NCBI GenBank assembly: GCA_039714175.1
Contig: JBDLJV010000147.1
Location: 1 to 5,301 of the forward strand
DNA from: B3-G11 sp039714175
Lineage (GTDB): Bacteria; Actinomycetota; Acidimicrobiia; Spongiisociales; UBA5794
DNA length: 5,301 nucleotides
Direction of reading: 5' to 3'
Shown: positions 1-4,228 of the stretch, piece after piece
Position numbering within the stretch: position 1 is the stretch's first letter
Layout of the letters: every line of letters starts with the position of its first letter
Notes under the pieces: model-generated
The model's database searches: none
The model's input: the letters and a program-made list of their open reading frames with translations, nothing else
What the model was told of the DNA's origin: nothing
Made by a program: the position numbers and the translations under genes

Positions 1-209
1 CCATCCTCATCCGACCGTACCTGTGGCCGACGGCCGTCGGTGCGCTGTTCGCATTTGCGCCGGATGGATGGTGGAAGAGGCCTCCATTCCTCCCGGTTCC
101 TGATCGCAACGTCATGGAGTGGAGGGTGACTACTGCCTATGGACAACCGGATATGACCCTTGCCTCAAGCGACGTTGTTTCGTATCTTCGTTGGAGAAGG
201 GCATCTTGA
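1..209 (+). CDS. C-terminal end of an unrecognised protein (5' end outside the window)
   Basis: An open frame enters from the left edge (first complete codon at position 3) and ends at TGA 207-209, giving 68 C-terminal residues. The composition looks like real protein: it is rich in Trp, Pro and Tyr, with segments such as RPYLWPTAVGALFAFAP, GWWKRPPFLPVPDR and SSDVVSYLRWRRAS. I do not recognise the family and assign no function. The stretch TAVGALFAFAP is hydrophobic but too short to call a membrane segment. The next gene begins 22 bases downstream with a strong ribosome binding site on the same strand and no promoter or terminator between them, so the two are probably co-transcribed. This frame also argues against starting the next gene at TTG 160, which would overlap it by 50 bases. 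Confidence that it is coding is fairly high; identity is unknown. Confidence 0.7.
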   Translation, partial: ILIRPYLWPTAVGALFAFAPDGWWKRPPFLPVPDRNVMEWRVTTAYGQPDMTLASSDVVSYLRWRRAS

Positions 210-220
210 TTCATATGTAC

Positions 221-227
221 AAGGAGG
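221..227 (+). promoter_or_regulatory. Shine-Dalgarno site AAGGAGG that decides the next gene's start
   Basis: AAGGAGG lies 4 bases before GTG 232 and 11 bases after the upstream stop codon. The spacing is slightly short, but the match to the 16S rRNA 3' end is nearly complete. The other possible start, TTG 160, has no comparable site. This supports GTG 232 as the start. Confidence 0.7.
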
Positions 228-231
228 CATC

Positions 232-969
232 GTGGTCGCAAGTTCACTGCGCGACGACTTGCTGGGAATACCGGGCGTTGAAGGCGCTGAATTCGACGGG
301 TCGCAGGACTCTCCAGCCGGACTTCGCATCCGGATCGCAGAAGGGGCAGACCAGTCTGCGGTTGGAGGAGCGATTCGACGCGTTCTGAGTTCCCACGGGC
401 TCGGAACCGACACGAGGCTGCCGGGGGAGCCCCAGCGATTGGCGGGATCCGGCGAGGACGCCGGAGGTGTGGACGTGCTCACGGTCGAAGACTCAGACAT
501 CGAAGGGTCGATCATCGACATCACCGACAAGGGGCTTGCCGCGGGCACCACTGATGAGCCTCATGATCTGCCTCCGTTCATCGAACCTCGTGTTCCGCGA
601 CCCAAGACCATTGAGGACGAGCCTGCGCCCGAACTGACCATCGCCAGGATCGATCGCGTGAGAGTTGAGGAGGGACGCTCGGGGATCGTGGTGACGGTTG
701 CTTCCACGGACGGTGCAGAAGCTTCTCAGGCCGCGATGTCGAGCGAAGGCGGTGTTGAGGCCGCTGTTGTGAAGGCCGCCGCGAAGCTTGTCAATCCGGA
801 CATGCCCGATCCCATCGTTATCGACATCGAGGACCGCAGAGTCGAGGGTGTCGACATCGTGATGATCGTGCTCGATGCCGACGGCGAGCTTGTCAGCGGA
901 TCAGCGGTTGTCGCCGCTGGCAGACCATTCGCCCTCGGCAGGGCAACCTGGGCCGCGCTGTCGTTCTAA
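232..969 (+). CDS. Conserved-looking two-domain protein of unknown function
   Basis: The gene encodes 245 residues from GTG 232, chosen for its AAGGAGG site and position just after the upstream gene; TAA is at 967-969. Residues 1 to about 60 form a compact segment (LRDDLLGIPGVEGAEFDG, then LRIRIAEG, then AIRRVLSSHGL) with an alternating strand-helix pattern suggesting a small ferredoxin- or ACT-like fold. Residues about 61-134 are an acidic, Pro-rich linker, probably disordered. Residues about 135-245 look like a second alpha/beta domain (ARIDRVRVEE, GIVVTVAS, EAAVVKAAAKLV, VDIVMIVLDADGEL, FALGRATWAAL). By general pattern this loosely recalls the regulatory domain of 2-isopropylmalate synthase, but that is a weak impression, not an assignment. 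There is no signal peptide, membrane segment or obvious catalytic motif, so it is likely cytoplasmic. It probably shares an operon with the upstream gene. Function unknown. Confidence 0.8.
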   Translation: MVASSLRDDLLGIPGVEGAEFDGSQDSPAGLRIRIAEGADQSAVGGAIRRVLSSHGLGTDTRLPGEPQRLAGSGEDAGGVDVLTVEDSDIEGSIIDITDKGLAAGTTDEPHDLPPFIEPRVPRPKTIEDEPAPELTIARIDRVRVEEGRSGIVVTVASTDGAEASQAAMSSEGGVEAAVVKAAAKLVNPDMPDPIVIDIEDRRVEGVDIVMIVLDADGELVSGSAVVAAGRPFALGRATWAALSF

Positions 970-1025
970 GAGCAGAGAACAGAGAACAAAGACAAGAGAA
1001 CGAATGCTCTTTCGTCTTTGCTCTT
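968..1025. terminator. Candidate two-way terminator between convergent genes
   Basis: This short gap separates two genes that run towards each other. CAAAGAC (987-993) pairs with GTCTTTG (1014-1020), and inside it AAGAG (994-998) pairs with CTCTT (1007-1011), leaving a 2-base bulge and an 8-base loop. AAGAGCA (968-974), which overlaps the upstream stop codon, can also pair with TGCTCTT (1019-1025); that stem competes with the inner one for two bases. Stems are AU-rich, unlike a classic GC-rich terminator. On the minus strand the hairpin is followed by T-rich sequence; on the plus strand by CTTCCTTC. Termination is inferred from gene orientation and these stems. Confidence 0.4.
976..1003 (+). 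repeat. Four-unit heptanucleotide array (AGAACAR-like)
   Basis: Four consecutive 7-base units read AGAACAG, AGAACAA, AGACAAG and AGAACGA. The heptamer AGAGAAC occurs three times (974-980, 981-987, 995-1001). The array is purine-rich on the plus strand and supplies the 5' arm of the hairpin described for this gap. A related array in the opposite orientation lies at 2206-2240. Confidence 0.6.
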
Positions 1026-1028
1026 CCT

Positions 1029-1544
1029 TCAGCCGCCCCGCTGACGAAGCTCGATCACGACGTCTGTGGACGTGTCGGTGATGTCGGCGATGGCAGTCGG
1101 CAGAACACTCGGATCGGTTTCATCGGAGAGGCCGAAGACATCCCGGTAGTCAGCGATCTTCGCGAGAACGTCGCGCACAAGCATGCGGGTGTGGTCGTCT
1201 TCGGCTGATCGGAGAATCTCAAGGTCGGTCTCATCGGTTGCGATGACCGTTGCGCCTGCCCTCCGAAGATCCTGGATCATGATCTCCTGGGTGATCTTGT
1301 CGGGCGACAGCGCGCTCAGATTGGCAACAACGGCCGCGTCGACGGCTCCAGATCGCGCAAGGTCGAGGAGTGCCCCGAACCCGGGTCGCTCAGCTGGAGC
1401 AGTTGCACTGTGGTGGTCCTGGCACATGGCGATCAGTTCATTCGCGGTGTCGAGCGTCCAACGACGCACGCGTTCGCTCTGTGCGAATGCGGTGTCCGGG
1501 TCGGTTCTACCCGGTGTCTGTCGTACGTAGCCAGCAATCTTCAT
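1029..1544 (-). CDS. Stand-alone resolvase-fold protein lacking the serine recombinase active site
   Basis: This 171-residue protein follows the N-terminal catalytic domain of serine recombinases: IAGYVR at 3-8, a conserved-type ERPGFGALLDLA segment at 52-63, GAVDAAVVANLSALSPD at 66-82, then a helix and GATVIAT. Against gamma-delta resolvase, Arg8 is kept and Arg53 matches the resolvase Arg45. Catalytic Ser10 is Thr10, followed by Pro, and the LDRLGRD motif is replaced by LSALSPD, so the Asp and both Arg are missing. Residues after about 130 contain no recognisable DNA-binding helix-turn-helix or zinc ribbon. It is therefore very unlikely to recombine DNA; a binding, scaffold or regulatory role is inferred, not shown. 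The start ATG (1542-1544) has AGAAGGA 4 bases upstream and a strong promoter just beyond it. It lies 76 bases downstream of the universal stress gene on the same strand. Degenerate resolvase domains are known, but the function here is unknown. Confidence 0.75.
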   Translation of the reverse strand: MKIAGYVRQTPGRTDPDTAFAQSERVRRWTLDTANELIAMCQDHHSATAPAERPGFGALLDLARSGAVDAAVVANLSALSPDKITQEIMIQDLRRAGATVIATDETDLEILRSAEDDHTRMLVRDVLAKIADYRDVFGLSDETDPSVLPTAIADITDTSTDVVIELRQRGG

Positions 1545-1564
1545 GGAGTCCTTCTTGTTGGCCG

Positions 1565-1593
1565 ATTATCGCACTGGCGCGGTGGGTGGTCAA
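1565..1593 (-). promoter_or_regulatory. Sigma70-type promoter for the resolvase-like gene
   Basis: Read on the minus strand, TTGACC (1593-1588) is followed by a 17-base spacer and GATAAT (1570-1565); TG and one base before the -10 box make an extended -10 element. Transcription should start near 1558, giving a leader of about 14 bases that carries the AGAAGGA ribosome binding site. This gene can therefore be transcribed independently of the universal stress gene upstream. Prediction from consensus only. Confidence 0.7.
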
Positions 1594-1621
1594 TCACCCT
1601 CCGAGGGTGGTTTCTCTGACC
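1588..1621 (-). other. Nested inverted repeat at the end of the universal stress gene
   Basis: TGACC/GGTCA arms (1617-1621 and 1588-1592) enclose a second dyad, CACCCT (1595-1600) and AGGGTG (1604-1609) around a 3-base loop. The outer arm touches the usp stop codon (1621-1623); the other overlaps the -35 box of the next promoter. On the minus strand no T-tract follows, so this is at best a weak terminator for usp. It could instead be a protein-binding dyad acting on the downstream promoter. Confidence 0.35.
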
Positions 1622-2133
1622 TACCTGAGGACTAGTACCGGCCGCTTGGCGCGACGTACGAGCTTGGCTCCGGTGGATCCAAGGAGTCCCTGGAACTTTC
1701 CCACGCCGTGGGTACCGATGACGATCGCGTCAGCTTCCATCTCTGCGGCGATCACCATGATCCCGCCGGCGATGTCGGTTCCTTCTCGTGAGATGGATTC
1801 CGCTGCGCCTCCAAGTTCCCGGATGGCTGTTGTGATGGGCCTGCAGTACTCGACGCGCTTGTTGCCGAGATACTGATCGACGAGCGCGTCGTCACCGGGG
1901 AAACTCCGTTCCATGCCTCCTCCCACACCTGGTGCACCGACGTACTCAGCGTCGGCGTCAACCGTCACGGGGGCTTGATCTCCCCACTGCTCACGCAACT
2001 GCGTGACGAGCTGGCGTGGCACCGGGACGATCGTCGCAACGGTCGTGGAACCGTCGGAGCCGGCAAGTGCGTGGGCGAACTTGGCAGCGTCGTTGACATC
2101 GCTGCATCCATCTGTGGCGACCAGTACGTGCAT
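1621..2133 (-). CDS. Universal stress protein (UspA family)
   Basis: This is a single-domain universal stress protein of 170 residues, slightly longer than the usual 140-160. The N-terminal strand HVLVATDG (2-9) matches the family's ATP-site start, with Cys10 where Ser is common. The C-terminal part shows EADAIVIGTHG (133-143), then GS (152-153) and the closing strand RPVLVLR (164-170). In ATP-binding members the motif is G-2x-G-9x-G-S/T; here only 8 residues separate the second and third Gly, and the helix has GSTGAK, so nucleotide binding is likely but not certain. Residues about 50-90 form a Gly- and Asp-rich insertion (QWGDQAP, GAPGVGGGMERSF) absent from minimal members. Such proteins are cytoplasmic, usually dimeric, and linked to stress or dormancy. 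The ATG (2131-2133) has AGGAAGG 7 bases upstream. The gene is divergent from mraZ. The specific stress signal cannot be read from the sequence. Confidence 0.92.
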   Translation of the reverse strand: MHVLVATDGCSDVNDAAKFAHALAGSDGSTTVATIVPVPRQLVTQLREQWGDQAPVTVDADAEYVGAPGVGGGMERSFPGDDALVDQYLGNKRVEYCRPITTAIRELGGAAESISREGTDIAGGIMVIAAEMEADAIVIGTHGVGKFQGLLGSTGAKLVRRAKRPVLVLR

Positions 2134-2175
2134 GGGTGGGCCTTCCTGTGAAACCGATTGGTTCTAGACGGTAGA

Positions 2176-2188
2176 CGCTCGGCGAGCG
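2176..2188. promoter_or_regulatory. 13-base dyad upstream of the universal stress gene
   Basis: CGCTCG and CGAGCG form a perfect inverted repeat around a single G, about 43 bases upstream of the usp start codon. A dyad with a 1-base centre is better suited to binding a dimeric protein than to an RNA hairpin. No clear -10/-35 pair for usp was found nearby, so its link to that promoter is a guess. Confidence 0.3.
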
Positions 2189-2205
2189 ATTTGCTGGGAC
2201 TCAGA

Positions 2206-2240
2206 TCTGTCATCTGTCGTCCATCGTCTGTCGTCCATCG
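2206..2240 (-). repeat. Five-unit heptanucleotide array with a perfect 14-base tandem duplication
   Basis: Read on the minus strand the units are CGATGGA, CGACAGA, CGATGGA, CGACAGA and TGACAGA. On the plus strand this is TCTGTCGTCCATCG repeated exactly twice in tandem (2213-2226, 2227-2240) plus a partial unit. The array is framed by a 6-base inverted repeat, CTGGGA (2194-2199) and TCCCAG (2242-2247). The unit size and CAGA core match the array at 976-1003. Confidence 0.65.
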
Positions 2241-2260
2241 CTCCCAGTGGGTCGATTGTG

Positions 2261-2289
2261 TTGACAAGTGGCATAGAGTGGGCCATAGT
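2261..2289 (+). promoter_or_regulatory. Promoter of mraZ and the dcw cluster
   Basis: A perfect -35 box TTGACA (2261-2266) is followed by a 17-base spacer and CATAGT (2284-2289), a 4-of-6 match to TATAAT. A start near 2296 would give a leader of about 40 bases to the mraZ ATG. The promoter is overlaid by the MraZ-type repeats, as expected for autorepression. A TAGTGG -10 with a 19-base spacer is a less likely reading. Confidence 0.65.
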
Positions 2290-2303
2290 GGGGGTCTGTG
2301 GGA
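2269..2303 (+). promoter_or_regulatory. MraZ operator: four TGG repeats at exact 10-base steps
   Basis: TGGCA (2269), TGGGC (2279), TGGGG (2289) and TGGGA (2299) each start exactly 10 bases apart, separated by 5 bases. In Escherichia coli MraZ is known to bind direct TGGG repeats with 5-base gaps in front of its own gene. The repeats here cover the spacer, the -10 box and the likely start site. Three units are perfect; the first has C in the fourth position. Repression by MraZ is inferred from this match and the gene immediately downstream. Confidence 0.8.
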
Positions 2304-2312
2304 GACATCCCC
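2290..2312 (+). other. Small hairpin at the likely mraZ transcript start
   Basis: GGGG (2290-2293) and GTCT (2294-2297) pair with AGAC (2303-2306) and CCCC (2309-2312) around a 5-base loop, with a 2-base bulge (AT). If transcription starts near 2296 only part of it would be in RNA. It may simply follow from the G-rich operator repeats. Confidence 0.25.
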
Positions 2313-2335
2313 GTGATGATGATGGAGACCGGAAC

Positions 2336-2767
2336 ATGTTCCTAGGCGAGTACAGCCATTCGCTTGACGAGAAAGGACGGGTAGTGATGCCCTCCAAATT
2401 TCGCGTTGGGCTCGAAGGCGGTTGTGTCGTGACCAAGGGACAGGAGCGGTGTCTCTATGTGTTCCCGATGACCCGTTGGGAAGACGAAGCAGCACAGGTG
2501 CTCAAGCTGCCGCGGACCGACCGGAGAGCACGGAACTACTCCCGCTCGTTCTTCGCCTCGGCGTCGAACCAGTCGCTCGACAGGACCGGAAGATGTCAGA
2601 TCCCCGAACCGCTCAGGGTGTACGCAGGGCTCTCCAAGGATGTCACGGTCGTTGGGGTTGCAGACCGTGTCGAGATCTGGGACACGGAGACCTGGAACAA
2701 CGTTGCTGCGGTAGCAGACGAGTACTACGCCGACATCCAGGAGGTGCTGTCGGAGGACGGAATATGA
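2336..2767 (+). CDS. mraZ: Transcriptional regulator MraZ
   Basis: MraZ is a DNA-binding protein with two SpoVT/AbrB-like half-domains; it forms ring-shaped oligomers and represses the dcw promoter from which it is expressed. The product has 143 residues, the normal family length. The N-terminus MFLGEYSHSLDEKGRVVMPS is typical. Both signature DxxxR loops are present: DEKGR at 11-15 and DRTGR at 82-86. The start is ATG 2336, with GGAG 8 bases upstream; an earlier in-frame GTG (2258) would add 26 residues with no family likeness and would place the start inside the promoter. TGA 2765-2767 overlaps an ATG as ATGA, and the last codons contain GGAGG 7 bases before that ATG. A TGG repeat operator sits directly upstream. 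The cluster continues with rsmH after 120 bases. Confidence 0.96.
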   Translation: MFLGEYSHSLDEKGRVVMPSKFRVGLEGGCVVTKGQERCLYVFPMTRWEDEAAQVLKLPRTDRRARNYSRSFFASASNQSLDRTGRCQIPEPLRVYAGLSKDVTVVGVADRVEIWDTETWNNVAAVADEYYADIQEVLSEDGI

Positions 2768-2806
2768 CACAGAAACGAATCGACCAAATCTTGTGGGCTG
2801 GCTCGC

Positions 2807-2887
2807 GGTCAGTCCCCCGGATGCCATCGGGAAGGCCCCTTACTCCGCCCGCTTCCTCTTTGGCGCCAGCGCTCCGGGGGGCTGACC
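2807..2887 (+). ncRNA. Structured rsmH leader, candidate mraW RNA motif
   Basis: A 15-bp stem joins 2807-2821 to 2873-2887 with all positions paired (14 Watson-Crick, one U-G at 2813/2881). Inside it UGCCA (2822-2826) pairs with UGGCG (2861-2865), including one wobble, and GGAAG (2830-2834) pairs with CUUCC (2852-2856), leaving a 17-base C-rich loop. A 7-base unpaired strand (2866-2872) joins the outer and middle helices on the 3' side. The 3' arm contains the GGGGGG (2876-2881) that serves as rsmH ribosome binding site and stops at the base before the ATG, so the closed form should block initiation. A conserved mraW RNA motif is known upstream of mraW (rsmH) in many Actinobacteria; the position fits, but I cannot confirm that the consensus matches. 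The structure is seen directly; the regulatory role is inference. Confidence 0.65.
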
Positions 2888-3820
2888 ATGGATCAGCCCA
2901 CATCACACAACGACACCTACCACGAGCCGGTGATGGTCACCGAAGTACTCTCGTGGTTGGAGCCGGCACAGCACGGATGGATCGTCGACTGTACGTTCGG
3001 TGGAGGAGGGCACAGTCGTGCGCTCCTTGACCGATATCCATCTGTTCGCGTTGTCGGTATCGACCGTGACCCGGATGCTGTTCTTGAGGCACCGGACAGC
3101 GAGCGCCTCTCCGTGGTCGAGGGGAACTACCGTGATGTCGGGACGATCCTCGGTCAGGGTGGATTCCCTGACACCGTCGACGGAATCCTCTGTGACCTCG
3201 GAGTCTCTTCCCACCAACTCGATGTGGACAGCCGTGGGTTCTCGTATCACCGATCGGGTCCGCTCGACATGCGCATGGGTCCCGATGCGACCACGAGTGC
3301 GGCGGACCTTGTCAATGGTCTGGACGAACAGGCCCTCGCGTCGATTTTCAGACGCTATGGCGAGGAACGATTCGCTCGCCGGATCGCCGAGGCGATCGTC
3401 AAGCAGCGTCCGTTCGACAACACGACGACCCTCGCCGAGTGCGTCGCCGAGGCAGTCCCTGCACCTGCAAGAAGGTCGGGTCATCCTGCCCGAAAGGTAT
3501 TCCAAGCTCTCCGAATCGCCGTCAACGATGAACTCACAGGACTCAGCGACTTCATGGACACCGCATTCGACCAACTCGCGAGAGGTGGTCGGTTCGTGGT
3601 GATGGCCTACCACTCGCTCGAGGACCGCATCGTCAAGCGGGCCTTTGTCTCGAGAGCAGAGGCATGTTCCTGCCCGCCTGAGCTGCCGATCTGCGTTTGC
3701 GGCGCTGACCCCGACTTCAGGGTGTTGACCACGAAGCCGATTCGTCCCTCGGCCGAAGAGATCGGTCGCAACCCACGAGCACGAAGCGCCGTGCTTCGTG
3801 TCGGGGAGCGTGTGGCATGA
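2888..3820 (+). CDS. rsmH: 16S rRNA (cytosine(1402)-N(4))-methyltransferase RsmH
   Basis: RsmH (MraW) uses S-adenosylmethionine to methylate N4 of C1402 in 16S rRNA in the decoding centre of the small subunit. The 310-residue length is normal. Visible signatures are HEPVMVTEVL (12-21), the SAM-binding VDCTFGGGGHS (33-43), acidic Asp59 in GIDRD, DLGVSSHQLD (103-112), RGFSY (116-120) with GPLDMRM (124-130), then KVFQALRIAVNDEL and YHSLEDRIVKRAF in the C-terminal half. The C-rich CSCPPELPICVCG near the end is common in actinobacterial versions. ATG 2888 follows GGGGGG at 6 bases spacing and puts HEPV at the usual distance from the N-terminus. That binding site lies in the hairpin just upstream. 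The stop TGA overlaps the next start as ATGA, indicating tight coupling to the FtsL-like gene. Confidence 0.97.
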   Translation: MDQPTSHNDTYHEPVMVTEVLSWLEPAQHGWIVDCTFGGGGHSRALLDRYPSVRVVGIDRDPDAVLEAPDSERLSVVEGNYRDVGTILGQGGFPDTVDGILCDLGVSSHQLDVDSRGFSYHRSGPLDMRMGPDATTSAADLVNGLDEQALASIFRRYGEERFARRIAEAIVKQRPFDNTTTLAECVAEAVPAPARRSGHPARKVFQALRIAVNDELTGLSDFMDTAFDQLARGGRFVVMAYHSLEDRIVKRAFVSRAEACSCPPELPICVCGADPDFRVLTTKPIRPSAEEIGRNPRARSAVLRVGERVA

Positions 3821-4218
3821 CAGCCCAAGCCATCCCCTACGGGGAGCAGCGGTCATCGACGAGGGCCGACCGTCGCTCGATCGAGGGAGGGCCGCGTGTG
3901 TTCCCCCTGGCCTTCTTCGTGCTCGGCGTTGTCGCCCTGTTCTTCGCGATGATCTTCCTACGGATATCTCTCGACCAGACAGCATTCGAACTCGACCGCA
4001 TCGAACGTTCGATATCGGCAGAGGAATCCCGTCAACTCGACCTTCGTTACGACCTTGCCGGTCTTCAGGATCCCCTGCGTATCGCTACCGAGGCGCAGCG
4101 GATCGGTCTGGTCTATCCAGCGGAGCGGGTAACGATCGTTGTGGACTATTTCGTCGGTGATGCTTCGTTGATCTCCTCCGAAGCCCCGGTCCGAGCCATG
4201 GACAGCGTTCGACCGTGA
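3817..4218 (+). CDS. ftsL: FtsL-like cell division protein
   Basis: The product is a 133-residue bitopic membrane protein. It has a basic cytoplasmic N-terminus (residues 1-27, several Arg), one transmembrane helix at about 28-48 (VFPLAFFVLGVVALFFAMIF), then a predicted coiled coil at about 53-84 (heptad-like Leu/Ile in FELDRIERSISAEE), followed by EAQRIGLVYP, the kind of motif seen after the coiled coil in FtsL and septum-initiator proteins. FtsL works with FtsB/DivIC and FtsQ to activate the septal synthase FtsW-FtsI. Sequence conservation in this family is very low, so the name rests on topology plus position between rsmH and the class B PBP. The ATG overlaps the rsmH stop (ATGA); GGGGAG lies 8 bases upstream. 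Residues after about 105 form a short polar tail. Confidence 0.85.
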   Translation: MTAQAIPYGEQRSSTRADRRSIEGGPRVFPLAFFVLGVVALFFAMIFLRISLDQTAFELDRIERSISAEESRQLDLRYDLAGLQDPLRIATEAQRIGLVYPAERVTIVVDYFVGDASLISSEAPVRAMDSVRP

Positions 4219-4228
4219 CGGCGCTTCG

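Noticed and set aside
160..231. TTG 160 as start of the 232-969 gene (24 extra residues)
   Set aside because: It would overlap the real C-terminal end of the upstream gene (stop at 209) and has no ribosome binding site, whereas GTG 232 follows AAGGAGG.
165..551. A 128-codon minus-strand frame over the start of the 232-969 gene
   Set aside because: Ser/Pro/Thr-rich antisense shadow; no ribosome binding site or family likeness.
1029..1544. Active serine recombinase marking a mobile element
   Set aside because: The catalytic Ser and active-site Arg residues are gone, there is no DNA-binding domain, and no attachment-site duplication or element ends could be found around it.
2206..2240. CRISPR-like repeat array
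   Set aside because: The units are 7 bases long and contiguous with no spacers, and there are no cas genes.
2258..2335. GTG 2258 as start of mraZ (26 extra residues)
   Set aside because: It falls next to the -35 box and upstream of the likely transcription start. The added residues do not resemble MraZ, which characteristically begins MFLGEY.
2764..3030. Calling the 88-codon frame after mraZ as a protein-coding gene
   Set aside because: It overlaps rsmH by 143 bases in another frame and its product is low-complexity. Its good initiation signals are reported as a finding, not as a gene.
2903..3985. A 360-codon open frame on the minus strand, longer than any complete plus-strand gene here
   Set aside because: It lies antisense to rsmH and the FtsL-like gene, both firmly identified. 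Its composition is Arg/Ser/Thr-rich as expected from an antisense shadow in GC-rich coding DNA.
4215..4228. GTG 4215, overlapping the FtsL-like stop, as start of the PBP gene
   Set aside because: It is out of frame with the PBP reading frame; ATG 4229 is in frame and gives a normal N-terminus before the membrane helix.
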